A stretch of 64,000 nucleotides of DNA from an uncultured Roseicyclus sp. (GTDB lineage: Bacteria; Pseudomonadota; Alphaproteobacteria; Rhodobacterales; Rhodobacteraceae). The position numbers and the translations under genes are program-made. The stretch lies in contig CANLEH010000002.1 of NCBI GenBank assembly GCA_947489665.1, positions 310,001 to 374,000 on the forward strand. Reading direction: 5' to 3'. How positions within the stretch are numbered: position 1 is the stretch's first letter; the number at the start of each line of letters is the position of its first letter. The notes below the pieces were generated by a model. That model saw only the letters and a list, made by a program, of their open reading frames with translations. It was not told where the DNA came from and made no database searches. Positions 1-8,735 of this stretch are shown here, in pieces.

Positions 1-770
1 CCATCTGCTTCGATCCCATTGTCGATCTGGAATTCCACAACGGCTTGCTGGATCCGTGCATCATATTCCGCAGTCATGGATCGTTCGAGGTAGCCCATCG
101 TGATCAAACGGTTGCGCAGCTGCACGACAGGCGCCCCGGTGGCGCCCGGCGCGAGGGAGCCGGCCTGAACGGTCGGACCATAGCCACCGTTGTCGATCAG
201 ATTTTCCAGGTGCAGCTTGGCACGCATCAGCCGTGTATATTCAGGGTGCTGCGGTGCCAGAGTCGCGATGTATTCGTAAGGGTTGGAGTCCACGAACTCC
301 GTGAACAGCTCCAAAGGATCGCGGCGCGGCAAGGTGTGGACAATGTCACCTACGATATCGCCTGGCTCAAGGAAGCCGGAATGGATGTCCTGTGCATATT
401 GCAAGAACAGCAAGGAGGCCTGCACGTCGGCGCGACCCATCTCATACGGGTTGGTGGCGCTTTCAAAGGCCGCGACAAGATCGGTCGTGTCATAGCGCTG
501 CGTCGGCAGGCCGTGGTTGTGCGCCTCCGCCAGCGCACTGAAAAGCGCGTTCCGGCGATCGGCTGCATCGGCCGTGGTCCAGATCGGCTGGAAATCACGT
601 TCCCGGTAAAAGGCCGCCAGCTGCTCCTCGGTCGAGGATGCTTCGGCAATGGCCTGTCGCAAGCTGGAAAATGCCTGTGCCTCTGCCTGCGCAGGCGCGA
701 GAACCAAAGTTACTGCAGGCGTTGCGGCCAAGGCGAGCGAGAGAAGCGAAAGCCTCGCTAGTTTCAACAT
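1..770 (-). CDS. L,D-transpeptidase (YcbB/LdtD-like), N-terminal part, cut by window edge
   Basis: About 256 residues are visible, reading from the ATG at 770 towards base 1, where the gene leaves the window. It opens with a Sec signal peptide (hydrophobic stretch ending near APAQAEAQA), followed by an alpha-helical scaffold region of the YcbB type (ATTADAADRR, YDTTDLVAAFESA) and then the start of a peptidoglycan-binding PGB_1 repeat (PVVQLRNRLITMGYLE, AVVEFQIDNGIEADG). The catalytic YkuD domain lies outside the window. Family members make 3-3 cross-links in periplasmic murein. It is divergent from a DUF882 gene, the same pairing as ycbB and ycbK in E. coli. The family call is firm; the catalytic residues cannot be checked. 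Confidence 0.88.
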   Translation of the reverse strand, partial: MLKLARLSLLSLALAATPAVTLVLAPAQAEAQAFSSLRQAIAEASSTEEQLAAFYRERDFQPIWTTADAADRRNALFSALAEAHNHGLPTQRYDTTDLVAAFESATNPYEMGRADVQASLLFLQYAQDIHSGFLEPGDIVGDIVHTLPRRDPLELFTEFVDSNPYEYIATLAPQHPEYTRLMRAKLHLENLIDNGGYGPTVQAGSLAPGATGAPVVQLRNRLITMGYLERSMTAEYDARIQQAVVEFQIDNGIEAD

Positions 771-1168
771 GTTAATGTATCCCCAGTTGGATGGAAATCT
801 GTGGTGCAGCCGTCAATGCCTCACCCTTACGTGAGCCTGCGCGCGAGTCCATTCACGTTTTTGCAAGTTTTTCAGGGTAGTTTCATGGATGCAACGGAGG
901 GTTTCCGGACCTTCCACATCGCCAGAAGAGGTTTCGTGAACACGTCCCTGCCGTCTATCCATCGGCAATTTTCCGCTAAACCGGCAGAAAATCGCCGAAA
1001 TTCGGGGACATATCCACAAGCTGAGGGCATCGGGGCTTTCAGAAAAGTTTCGATTGTGTCATTCAAGCCGCACTGAGCCTGTGGGGATGGCACACGAGTT
1101 TGTGATGATCGCATGGACAAGCGGTCGAGGTGCTGAATGGAACGGGCAGAACAAGGGGCAACGAACCC
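771..1168. other. 398-bp gene-free divergent intergenic region
   Basis: This region separates the L,D-transpeptidase gene (leftward) from the DUF882 gene (rightward) and must hold both promoters. The reading frames crossing it on both strands have no family features and mostly extend antisense into the neighbouring genes. I could not identify a clear operator, RNA or promoter with confidence. Confidence 0.6.
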
Positions 1169-1726
1169 ATGAACACGAATTTTTCGCGGCGCGCGCTCAT
1201 GCGCGCTTTCGCCGCCACGACGGTTGCGGCCGCGCCAGTGATGGCCAACGCCACCGGACTTCTTCGCGGTGCTGGCGATATCCGCCGCTTGAACATGTAC
1301 AATGGCCGCGCAGGCGAAAGCCTGAACATGATCTACTGGATCGAAGGCGAGTACATCCAGCCGGCTTTGGACGAAGTGAACTACTTCATGCGCGATTGGC
1401 GCAACGATCAGGTGATCGACATCAATCTGCGCACGATCGACATCATGACGGCCGCGCACAATCTGATGGAAACGTCCGAGCCCTACACGCTCTTGTCCGG
1501 CTACCGGTCGCCTGAAACGAACGCCATGTTGCGGCGCCGGTCTTCTGGCGTTGCGCGCAATTCGCGCCACATCCGCGGCGAAGCAGCCGACTTGCAGTTG
1601 CAGTCGCGCTCGGTCACGCAGATGTTCAATGCCGCGCGCTCCTGCAACGCAGGTGGTGTCGGTCGTTACTCGCGCTCGAATTTCGTCCATATGGATTGCG
1701 GACCTGTCCGCACTTGGGGTGGCTAA
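1169..1726 (+). CDS. DUF882 / YcbK-like M15 peptidase, Tat-exported
   Basis: 185 residues. The N-terminus carries a twin-arginine signal (FSRRALMRAF followed by a hydrophobic Ala-rich stretch), so export by Tat to the periplasm is expected. The body is the DUF882/peptidase M15 fold: LSGYRSPETNAML, then SRHIRGEAADL and FVHMDCGP, which supply the His, Asp and His zinc ligands. The family cleaves or remodels murein peptides. The ATG at 1169 was chosen because it starts the Tat signal and is preceded by AAGGGGC at the right distance; an upstream in-frame ATG at 1130 adds only 13 polar residues. It is divergent from the L,D-transpeptidase, which supports a joint cell-wall role. A strong terminator follows. 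Confidence 0.9.
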   Translation: MNTNFSRRALMRAFAATTVAAAPVMANATGLLRGAGDIRRLNMYNGRAGESLNMIYWIEGEYIQPALDEVNYFMRDWRNDQVIDINLRTIDIMTAAHNLMETSEPYTLLSGYRSPETNAMLRRRSSGVARNSRHIRGEAADLQLQSRSVTQMFNAARSCNAGGVGRYSRSNFVHMDCGPVRTWGG

Positions 1727-1760
1727 GGGCAAACGCCTAACTGCCTCGAAGGTTTCATCA

Positions 1761-1787
1761 CGCCCCGCCCTGCCCGCGGGGCGTTTT
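1761..1787 (+). terminator. Rho-independent terminator of the DUF882 gene
   Basis: Perfect 8-bp stem CGCCCCGC/GCGGGGCG with a 7-base loop, followed by TTTT, 34 bases after the stop codon. Confidence 0.85.
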
Positions 1788-1856
1788 CATGTCCGCCGAT
1801 TGGACAAGTGACCATCGGCTCCCCATATTCCTGAAGGAAACCATGAGGGGAGCATA

Positions 1857-2300
1857 ATGTCCGAATTCACCAAGAACCCCGACGTGATCGCCACGCTGAC
1901 GCCTGAGCAATACCGCGTCACACAGCAAAGCGGCACGGAACGCCCCGGTACGGGCGAATATCTCGACAACAAAGAACCCGGAATCTACGTCGACATCGTG
2001 TCAGGCGAGCCTTTGTTCGCGTCCGCGGACAAATATGAAAGCGGGTGCGGTTGGCCGTCATTCACAAAACCCATCGACAACGTGACCGAGCATCGGGACA
2101 CCACCCATGGCATGATCCGCACCGAGGTGCGGTCCAAACACGGCGACAGTCATCTGGGACATGTCTTCCCTGACGGGCCGCGTGACCGAGGCGGTCTGCG
2201 CTATTGCATCAATTCCGCAAGCCTGCGGTTCATCCATCGTGACGATATGGAGGCCGAGGGCTACGGCAAATACATCGATCAAGTGGAGGATGTGGCATGA
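1857..2300 (+). CDS. msrB: Peptide-methionine (R)-S-oxide reductase MsrB
   Basis: 147 residues, normal for the family. It reduces the R-epimer of methionine sulfoxide in proteins. Visible signatures are SGCGWPSF near residue 65, [12 protein letters not shown], and [12 protein letters not shown] carrying the catalytic cysteine. The two CxxC zinc motifs of the zinc-bound form are absent (positions read ASADKY and SKHGDS), so this is the zinc-free type. The ATG follows GAGGGGAGCATA. Its last four bases overlap msrA (ATGA), so the two repair enzymes for both sulfoxide epimers are translationally coupled. Confidence 0.97.
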   Translation: MSEFTKNPDVIATLTPEQYRVTQQSGTERPGTGEYLDNKEPGIYVDIVSGEPLFASADKYESGCGWPSFTKPIDNVTEHRDTTHGMIRTEVRSKHGDSHLGHVFPDGPRDRGGLRYCINSASLRFIHRDDMEAEGYGKYIDQVEDVA

Positions 2301-2806
2301 GTGACCGCGCAGTACTGGCCGGCGGCTGTTTCTGGGGCATGCAGGATCTGATCCGCAAACTGCCCGGTGTCGAGAAAACCCGTGTGGGCTATACCGGGGG
2401 CGATGTTGCGAACGCGACCTATCGTAACCATGGCACTCACGCGGAAGGCATTGAAATCATTTATGATCCCAATGTCATCAGCTACCGACAGCTACTGGAA
2501 TTCTTCTTCCAGATCCATGACCCGACCACGCTGAACCGCCAAGGCAATGATCGTGGCATGAGCTATCGGTCAGCCATCTACTATGTCGATGAAGACCAGC
2601 ACCAAGTGGCTCTCGATACGATTGCTGACGTCAACCATAGCGGGATTTGGCCCGGTCCGGTTGTCACGGAGGTTGAGCCGGTGAGCGATTTCTGGGAAGC
2701 TGAGCCAGAGCATCAGGATTATCTGGAGCGGATTCCAAATGGCTATACCTGCCATTTCCCGCGTCCCGATTGGGTGCTGCCAAAACGGACCCAAGCAGCG
2801 GAGTAA
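2297..2806 (+). CDS. msrA: Peptide-methionine (S)-S-oxide reductase MsrA
   Basis: 169 residues. It reduces the S-epimer of methionine sulfoxide. The catalytic GCFWG motif lies at residues 10-14, followed by the family blocks [37 protein letters not shown] and YRSAIYY. A second cysteine in NGYTCHF near the C-terminus is the usual resolving position. It is coupled to msrB by an ATGA overlap and is followed after four bases by a tiny membrane-protein gene. Confidence 0.97.
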   Translation: MSDRAVLAGGCFWGMQDLIRKLPGVEKTRVGYTGGDVANATYRNHGTHAEGIEIIYDPNVISYRQLLEFFFQIHDPTTLNRQGNDRGMSYRSAIYYVDEDQHQVALDTIADVNHSGIWPGPVVTEVEPVSDFWEAEPEHQDYLERIPNGYTCHFPRPDWVLPKRTQAAE

Positions 2807-2810
2807 GCCC

Positions 2811-2951
2811 ATGGCCATTCGACATATCGCCGTTTTCGTGATCCTCGCGGGCGTCTATGCCGGATGGACAATGCTTGCCAAACGCAAAGAGGCTGCCGCC
2901 CGGAACGAGGCGGCGGCCAACATGCAATCCCCGAAAACCGAAGAGGCCTAG
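2811..2951 (+). CDS. Small single-pass membrane protein, unknown function
   Basis: 46 residues. The first ~22 residues form one membrane segment (IAVFVILAGVYAGWTML) followed by a basic and then Ala/Glu-rich tail. The start ATG at 2811 lies four bases after the msrA stop, so it is probably the third gene of the msr transcript. I recognise no family. Its stop overlaps the convergent Ldh_2 gene by four bases. It could be a non-functional leftover, but its close spacing and clean hydrophobic segment favour a real gene. Confidence 0.55.
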   Translation: MAIRHIAVFVILAGVYAGWTMLAKRKEAAARNEAAANMQSPKTEEA

Positions 2952-3934
2952 GCGCCCGCCAAGGCCTGCGCCTGCGCCCAAAGCGCATCGGGCACGTCGA
3001 CCGGATCTAGATGCTTGCGCGGCACACCTGGTACGCGCCCTTCACCGCCATCTGACGCGATCACATCAGCCACCCTCCTCAGGCGCGCACGCATCACGTC
3101 GCCACCGGCATGGGCGTCGGGGTCAATCAGAAGATAGGTCTGCCCCAGATCATGTGGCGCCCCATCGGGCAGTTTCAGCCCCTTCACATCCAGTGAATTG
3201 ACTGAGCCTGTCAGCCCTGCCGCCATCACTTCCACAAGCAATCCAAAGGCCCATCCCTTGGGACCCGCTGCACTGACCAGCGCCCCCTTAAGGGCCGCTT
3301 CGGGGTCCGTGGTGGGCTGGCCCTCTGCATCGACGGCCCATCCCAAGGGAATGCGCTCACCGGCCGCCTTGGCCATGGTGATCTTCCCGAGTGCAACAGC
3401 AGAGGTCGAGAAATCTGCATGCATCACCGGTGCGCCCTCGCCCGGGATCGTCATCGCGATCGGGTTGGTGCCTAGAACTGGCGCGCGTCCGCCAGGGGCC
3501 GCGACAATGGCCGAGGCATTGGTGAACCCAATCCCGATCAAACCCTTCGCTGCAATCTGTTCGGTGAAGAACCCAAGCGAGGTGCAGGTATGGGCGTGCG
3601 CCACGCAAAGCGTTGCGACACCACATTCCCCTGCAGCTTCCATGGCTTGCGGCAAAGCACGCGCAAACGCGGGTTGCGCAAAGCCAAACTTCGCATCCGC
3701 ACGGATGGTACCGGCTTTGGGGCGCGAAACCTCCGGCTCCACCGTTCCGTTCACCCGGCCCGATCGCAGTTGGGTGCAATAGCTCTCAAGATAGTAAAGC
3801 CCACAGATGATATTGCCGGTCTCTTCCGCCCGGGCCACCGCCTTGGCGACCTCAGCGGCTTGGAACACACCTGCGCCATGGGCCAGCAAGGCCGCCTCTG
3901 CCGTTGCGCGGATATCGGATACGGAAACATGCAT
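2948..3934 (-). CDS. Ldh_2-family malate/L-lactate-type dehydrogenase
   Basis: 328 residues, typical for the NAD(P)-dependent malate/lactate/ureidoglycolate dehydrogenase family (Ldh_2), which is unrelated to Rossmann-fold LDH. Recognisable blocks are the N-terminal helical part with GLYYLESYCTQL, the central TLCVAHAHTCTSLGFFTEQIA, the TNASAIVAAPGG.APVLGTNPIA nucleotide-binding region around residue 150, and KGWAFGLLVEVMAAGLTG near residue 230. Possible substrates are 2-hydroxyacids or pyrroline-2-carboxylate-type imines; the sequence alone does not decide. No operon partner is evident: its 3' end converges on the msr operon and tRNA-Arg lies upstream. Confidence 0.85.
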   Translation of the reverse strand: MHVSVSDIRATAEAALLAHGAGVFQAAEVAKAVARAEETGNIICGLYYLESYCTQLRSGRVNGTVEPEVSRPKAGTIRADAKFGFAQPAFARALPQAMEAAGECGVATLCVAHAHTCTSLGFFTEQIAAKGLIGIGFTNASAIVAAPGGRAPVLGTNPIAMTIPGEGAPVMHADFSTSAVALGKITMAKAAGERIPLGWAVDAEGQPTTDPEAALKGALVSAAGPKGWAFGLLVEVMAAGLTGSVNSLDVKGLKLPDGAPHDLGQTYLLIDPDAHAGGDVMRARLRRVADVIASDGGEGRVPGVPRKHLDPVDVPDALWAQAQALAGA

Positions 3935-4007
3935 GGGCCACGCCTTTCAGGGACTGCAATTCTGCCGCGCAGACAAACTGAGCGGCGACGGTCATGCAAG
4001 GAAAGAA

Positions 4008-4084
<77 letters not shown>

Positions 4085-4137
4085 CGTGCCGCGCGGTATA
4101 GCCCTGCCCCATCAGCATCGCAATCGGAAATCACCGT

Positions 4138-5145
4138 CTAGGCGGCGTGCTGGGTGACGTGATCCAATGCCCGCAAAACAACCTCTGGCCCGGCGCCGTC
4201 CCGGTGCGCCTCTTCCGACAGGGTCCGCTTCCACCCACGCGCGCCGGGTCTGCCCGCAAACAAGCCCAACATATGGCGTGTGATCTGGTTGAGCCGCCCG
4301 CCCGCGCTCAGATGCGAGCTGATATAGGGCAACATCTCCAACGCGACATCTTCCGCCGTTCGCGCATTCGGGACGTCCCCATAAATCTGCGCATCAGCGT
4401 TCAGCAATATATCAGACGGTGTGTGATACGCGGCACGTCCAATCATCACGCCGTCCATGCCATGGCTTAGGTGCAACTGCGCTTCGTCCAACGAGGCGAC
4501 ACCACCGTTGATCGAGAGATGCAGTTCGGGAAAGGAGGACTTCATTCGGTAGACCAGCGGGTAGTCCAAAGGCGGGACATCGCGGTTTTGTTTTGGGCTT
4601 AGCCCTTCGAGCCAAGCTTTTCGCGCATGGACGGTCACGCGCTTGATCCCGGCCTGCACCATCGCCTCAAGAAACCGAGGCAGCGCCTCTTCAGGGTCTT
4701 GCTCATCAACGCCGATACGGCATTTGACGGTCACCTCGACTGCGCTTTGATCCTGCATCGCCCGAACACAATCGGCAACCAGATCGGGCTGGCGCATCAA
4801 AACAGCGCCAAAGCATCCAGACTGCACCCGGTCCGAGGGGCAACCGACATTCAGATTGATCTCATCATATTCATAGGTGCAGGCGATGCGCGTGGCTTCG
4901 GCCAATTCCGCCGGGTCAGAGCCCCCCAATTGCAATGCTACGGGATGCTCCGCTGCATGATAGGCAAGCAAATGCGCCGCATCCCCTCGCGTGATCGCGG
5001 GCGCAGTAACCATTTCGGTATAAAGCAAAGCATGACGCGACATCAGCCGATGCAGGTACCGGCAGTGGCGATCCGTCCAGTCCATCATAGGGGCGACGGA
5101 AAGCCGGGCGTTTTCCGCAAGTTTCATGTTTTGCGTGATCGTCAC
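4138..5145 (-). CDS. dusA: tRNA-dihydrouridine synthase A
   Basis: 335 residues. It reduces specific uridines in the tRNA D-loop to dihydrouridine using FMN and NADPH. A TIM-barrel starts at APMMDWTDRHCRY (residues ~18-30), followed by LQLGGSDP, NLNVGCPSDRVQSGCFG with the catalytic Cys in GCPS, VKCRIGVD, and the DusA-specific VHARKAWLEGLSPKQNR. The C-terminal helical tRNA-binding domain holds LNQITRHMLGLF and GARGWKRTLSE. The ATG at 5145 gives MTITQNMKLAENARLSVAP; an internal Met a few residues on is also possible. It shares the strand with tRNA-Arg, with no further operon context. Confidence 0.96.
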   Translation of the reverse strand: MTITQNMKLAENARLSVAPMMDWTDRHCRYLHRLMSRHALLYTEMVTAPAITRGDAAHLLAYHAAEHPVALQLGGSDPAELAEATRIACTYEYDEINLNVGCPSDRVQSGCFGAVLMRQPDLVADCVRAMQDQSAVEVTVKCRIGVDEQDPEEALPRFLEAMVQAGIKRVTVHARKAWLEGLSPKQNRDVPPLDYPLVYRMKSSFPELHLSINGGVASLDEAQLHLSHGMDGVMIGRAAYHTPSDILLNADAQIYGDVPNARTAEDVALEMLPYISSHLSAGGRLNQITRHMLGLFAGRPGARGWKRTLSEEAHRDGAGPEVVLRALDHVTQHAA

Positions 5146-5244
5146 GTCTGGAACCGTCCCAACTCGAAATTGGACGTCGTATTATCGCAGAATGCTGACC
5201 ACTTCCATCGCTTTGGTTTGAGCGGCACTTGACCCACCAAAATG

Positions 5245-5268
5245 AAAACGGCCCGAAAATTCGGACCG
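5245..5268 (-). terminator. Terminator of the tau-like ABC operon
   Basis: On the minus strand an 8-bp stem CGGTCCGA/TCGGGCCG (one G-T pair) with loop ATTT is followed by TTTT. It lies about 25 bases past the permease stop codon. Confidence 0.75.
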
Positions 5269-5292
5269 CTTTCTTCTTTCCATTGGGCTTCG

Positions 5293-6564
5293 TTAGCTTT
5301 TGCCCTTCCACGGCACCAGCCAGTTTTCGGCAGCACGCATCAGGATGTCGATGCCGAAGCCGATAATGCCGATCAAGATGATCCCGAGGATCACGATATC
5401 GGTCAGCTGGAAGCGCGAGGCGGCGATGATCATCATTCCCGCACCCTGGGTCGCGGCAACAAGTTCCGCTGCAACCACCGTGCCCCAACACACACCCATC
5501 GCTACCCGCGCGCCGGTGAAGATCTCCGGCAGCGAGTTGGGCACGATCACATGCCACAGGATCTGCCCCTTTGACGCCCCCAACGAATAAGCCGCGTGGA
5601 TCTTTGAGATGTTCACACCGGCCACACCGGCCCGCGCCGCAATGGTCATGATCCACAAGGCCGCCAGGAACAGCAGCACGATCTTGCCGGTCTCGAAGAT
5701 GCCGAACCAGATGATGACCAGTGGAATAAGCGCCAGCGGTGGAACCGGTCGCATGAATTCGACGATGGGGTCGAACCAGCCGCGGAACCAGCCGCTCAAG
5801 CCCATCGCGTAGCCAAGCGGAATGCCCACCAGTGCGCCGAAGAAGAAACCGCCAAGAACGCGGAAAAGCGAAGCCCAGAGGTGCTCCAACAAGGTCGAGT
5901 TCTGGTAGCCGTCCGTCCAGATTTCCTTCAGTCGGAACCAGATCGCCTCTGGCGCTGGCAGCCAGATCGGCTGCATCTGCATACCGGCAGTCGGCGTGAA
6001 GTTGAGCGAGCCGCGCTGGGTCAGCGTGACAGTTCCGTTGTCCACACGTACGGTTTCGTTGGTGGCAATCGGCTCTCCGTTGATTGCGACGATTCCATAG
6101 CCATCATCGCCTTCGGCGCCTGGATCATTGCGCGGGGCACGGATCAGAACCGACCCCCATGCGCCAGCCGAGCCTGCATCATTCAGCGCAAGGCCATCGC
6201 CTTCGTCGATCTCGGGCGGATCGCCTTCCTCCTCATCCCGGCCATAGACGCGGATGAATACGGTCGCATCGGCGCTTTCCCCATCCGACGTCTCGGCGGT
6301 GTAGGTGAATTCAACATCACCCGAATAAGGCCCCGGAACGTGCAGCGGCACGAGGGCCGAGTTGGTGAAGGCGCCCCAGATGAAGAACAGGCACACAACG
6401 GACAGAACAGATGCCACCCGGTCCGGCGTCACGGCGCTTTCATCACCGAAGGTCACGGTTTTCAAAGAAGTGAAATCGCGGCGCGCGTCCATTTGCGAGC
6501 GCACCAGTTTCACAACGAAATAGCAGCCCACAAAGAGTGCTACGTAGAACGCTAGAACGATCAT
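5293..6564 (-). CDS. tauC: ABC permease, TauC/SsuC family, with a large periplasmic insert
   Basis: 423 residues against about 260-280 for ordinary TauC. TM1 spans roughly residues 2-20 and TM2 50-68. Then comes an acidic, predicted periplasmic region (residues ~82-192) with a beta-sandwich pattern: DVEFTYTAETSDGESADATV, and later VRVDNGTVTLTQRGSLNFTP, which resembles VCBS/cadherin-like repeats. The conventional BPD_transp_1 permease domain begins near 225 and contains the EAA-type loop (AAYSLGASKGQILWHVIVPN). It is the membrane subunit of a taurine/sulfonate-type importer with the ATPase two bases upstream. Substrate assignment rests on similarity of the binding protein to TauA. The insert is the odd part. 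Confidence 0.85.
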   Translation of the reverse strand: MIVLAFYVALFVGCYFVVKLVRSQMDARRDFTSLKTVTFGDESAVTPDRVASVLSVVCLFFIWGAFTNSALVPLHVPGPYSGDVEFTYTAETSDGESADATVFIRVYGRDEEEGDPPEIDEGDGLALNDAGSAGAWGSVLIRAPRNDPGAEGDDGYGIVAINGEPIATNETVRVDNGTVTLTQRGSLNFTPTAGMQMQPIWLPAPEAIWFRLKEIWTDGYQNSTLLEHLWASLFRVLGGFFFGALVGIPLGYAMGLSGWFRGWFDPIVEFMRPVPPLALIPLVIIWFGIFETGKIVLLFLAALWIMTIAARAGVAGVNISKIHAAYSLGASKGQILWHVIVPNSLPEIFTGARVAMGVCWGTVVAAELVAATQGAGMMIIAASRFQLTDIVILGIILIGIIGFGIDILMRAAENWLVPWKGKS

Positions 6565-6566
6565 TG

Positions 6567-7367
6567 TCAGCCCTCCTTCCGGCCCATGATTTCTTCTTCC
6601 ATCTCCCAGATGAGGGAGAGGATTTCTTCGCGCTTCGGATTGAACTCGGGGTGAAGTTTCACCTCCCGCAGGTCCTTTCCGACGCCTTCTTGTGCGAAGG
6701 GCAGCTCATATTCGGAATGGATGCGGCCCGGGCGCGGCGCCATCACAACCAGCCGCTGGCCCAGAAGCAGCGCTTCTTCGACCGAGTGGGTGATCAGAAT
6801 GATGGTCTTGCCGGTCTCTTTCCACAATTTCAGGACGAGGCCCTGCATTTTCTCGCGCGTTAGCGCGTCCAGCGCGCCAAGAGGTTCATCCATCAAGATG
6901 ACGTCGGGGTCATTCGCGAGGCATCGTGCAAGCGCCACACGCTGCTGCATACCGCCGGAAAGCTCATAAATGGCTTTGTCCTTGAAGTCCTGCAGGCCCA
7001 CCGCATCAAGCAGGTGGTCGGTGATTTCGGCGGCTTCCTTTGCCGGCATGCTCTTCATGCGCGGGCCGAAGTTCACATTCTTGCGCACGCTCATCCACTC
7101 GAAAAGCGCGCCTTTCTGGAACACCATGCCACGCTCGGGTGCGGGGCCGGTGACCTCATGGCCGTTGATCTCGATTGAGCCTGCGGTTGGGGCCAGGAAG
7201 CCCGCAACGATGTTGAGAAGGGTCGTTTTCCCACAGCCCGATGGGCCGAGAACGGACATCAGCTCGCCCTGCTTCAGGTTCAGGCTGACATCCTCTAGCG
7301 CTTGTACAGCACCGCCATCAGGCAGCTCGAAGCGCATGGATATGTTGTTAATTGCGAGTTCCGACAT
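6567..7367 (-). CDS. tauB: ABC transporter ATPase, TauB family
   Basis: 266 residues. It is the ATP-hydrolysing subunit of the importer. The Walker A motif is GPSGCGKTT near residue 42, the Q-loop is in GMVFQKGALFEWMSV, the signature is LSGGMQQRVALARCLA, Walker B is VILMDEPLGALD, and the H-loop is ITHSVEEAL. The last ~50 residues (KLHPEFNPKREEILSLIWEM) are the tail seen in nitrate/taurine-type ATPases. It sits between the binding-protein gene, separated by a strong hairpin, and the permease gene two bases downstream. Confidence 0.9.
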   Translation of the reverse strand: MSELAINNISMRFELPDGGAVQALEDVSLNLKQGELMSVLGPSGCGKTTLLNIVAGFLAPTAGSIEINGHEVTGPAPERGMVFQKGALFEWMSVRKNVNFGPRMKSMPAKEAAEITDHLLDAVGLQDFKDKAIYELSGGMQQRVALARCLANDPDVILMDEPLGALDALTREKMQGLVLKLWKETGKTIILITHSVEEALLLGQRLVVMAPRPGRIHSEYELPFAQEGVGKDLREVKLHPEFNPKREEILSLIWEMEEEIMGRKEG

Positions 7368-7420
7368 GGGCGGGGCAAACTCCGACGCAAAGGGGCCGAT
7401 CTGGGGACCTGGCGGATAAG

Positions 7421-7455
7421 AAAAAGCCCGCCGCGAGGGCTTCGTCGCGGCGGGC
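7421..7455 (-). terminator. Strong hairpin between tauA-like and tauB-like genes (attenuator)
   Basis: On the minus strand a perfect 11-bp stem (GCCCGCCGCGA with TCGCGGCGGGC) and 8-base loop is followed by TTTTT. It lies 22 bases past the binding-protein stop and 54 bases before the ATPase start. Placed inside the operon it would let most transcripts stop after the binding-protein gene and so give that subunit in excess. Confidence 0.85.
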
Positions 7456-7476
7456 CGATATCAAACGGCTATTGCC

Positions 7477-8478
7477 TTACTCAGCAGCAGCCTGCAGCGG
7501 AGCAATGTTCACGAGCGATCCGTAATCGTCCAGCGTGCCGTCGATTGAACCTGCATCGGCGAACACAGTTGCAACGCCAGTCATGAATTCACCGACATTG
7601 CCGCCGAGCCATGCTTCAGAGAGCTGCTCTTCAACCGACGGGAAAACAAAGGTGTCGATGGTCTGAGCAGTCGCTTCAAGATCCATACCGGCATCGTTGG
7701 CGATGACTTCCAGCATCGCGTCACGGTTGTCGCCAGCCGCCCACATGGCGTTCGCTTCCGCCGTCACGGCCAGGAACTGCTCAACCAACTCGGGGTTTTC
7801 TGCAACGAACGACGCGGGCGCCGAGGTCACGTCAAACACCAGGATACCAAGCTCGGTCTTTTCTGCACCGGTCAGCAGCACGTTACCATGCTCCAGCATA
7901 CGACGCAGCGCGCCGCCCCAGCCACAGACCATGTCCAACTCGCCCTGTGCGAAGGCAGCCGCGCCATCGGGCGGTGCCATGTCGACAACGTTCATCGAGG
8001 ACACATCCACACCGAAGTGGTTCATCTGGGCGAGGAAACCGTAATGCGCGGCGGTACCGAGCGGCACACCGACAGTCAGACCCGCCAGGTCACCGGCGTT
8101 CGAGGCATCGATTTCCAGCGCTTCTGCGACAACGCAGTTGTCGTTGTCGGCGTAGGACACGGCCACGTCGAGCAGCTCAAGGTCCTGACCGGCAGAGGTT
8201 GCGACGATGAACGGCGGCAGGCCCTGCGATACGGAAAGGTGCACGTCACCCGACGCCATGGCGGCGGACATCGCAACACCGGTGTCGAATGCGACCCAGT
8301 TGATCGAGACGCCCATGGCCTCCTCGTACATGCCTTCCACTTTGGCAAACTGGAACGGCATCGGCCATTCAAGGAAGTAGGCTACGGTGATCTCTTCGAG
8401 ATGGCCGTCGGCCAGTGCTGCCTGACCGGACGCAAGGATCGCGGTGCCAGCCAGCAGCGAGGCGATAGTCTTTTTCAT
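7477..8478 (-). CDS. tauA: Taurine-type ABC substrate-binding protein
   Basis: 333 residues. A Sec signal peptide (MKKTIASLLAGTAILASG to ALADG) is followed by a type-2 periplasmic binding fold. Blocks in common with TauA are ITVAYFLEWP, FDTGVAMSAAMASGDVHL, GLPPFIVATSAGQ, VGVPLGTAAHYGFLAQMNHFG, and MAPPDGAAAFAQGELDMVCGWG. The ATG at 8478 is preceded by CAGGAGAG, and the upstream in-frame ATG at 8559 would add 27 charged residues before the signal, so 8478 is preferred. It heads the tauABC-like operon. No taurine catabolic gene (tpa, xsc) or TauR is in view, so taurine is likely but another sulfonate or organic acid is possible. Confidence 0.85.
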   Translation of the reverse strand: MKKTIASLLAGTAILASGQAALADGHLEEITVAYFLEWPMPFQFAKVEGMYEEAMGVSINWVAFDTGVAMSAAMASGDVHLSVSQGLPPFIVATSAGQDLELLDVAVSYADNDNCVVAEALEIDASNAGDLAGLTVGVPLGTAAHYGFLAQMNHFGVDVSSMNVVDMAPPDGAAAFAQGELDMVCGWGGALRRMLEHGNVLLTGAEKTELGILVFDVTSAPASFVAENPELVEQFLAVTAEANAMWAAGDNRDAMLEVIANDAGMDLEATAQTIDTFVFPSVEEQLSEAWLGGNVGEFMTGVATVFADAGSIDGTLDDYGSLVNIAPLQAAAE

Positions 8479-8735
8479 TGTTCTCTCCTGTCGGGATCCG
8501 TCCGTATGGACTGGACCAGTTCCGTATTTTCGGCGGGTTTCACGCACCTTAACGGACATTGAGTTTTGTTGTGGAGAACCGACGGCTCACCACGCGCGAG
8601 CGTAGGTTGAGCGTCTGAACGCCGTCAACACCTTTCAGATGGAGACCTCGGGGTGCCTAGGTCCAGATTTGACGAACAGACTGGCCAACCGAGACGATTG
8701 CAAATCAATTGCGTGAGGCCCGAATGGACCCTGGG

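Noticed and set aside
45..761. A 238-codon plus-strand frame at the left edge
   Set aside because: Antisense to the L,D-transpeptidase fragment, which has a signal peptide and a PGB_1 repeat.
872..1732. A 286-codon minus-strand frame covering the DUF882 gene
   Set aside because: It is the mirror of the DUF882 gene, whose zinc ligands and Tat leader are clear.
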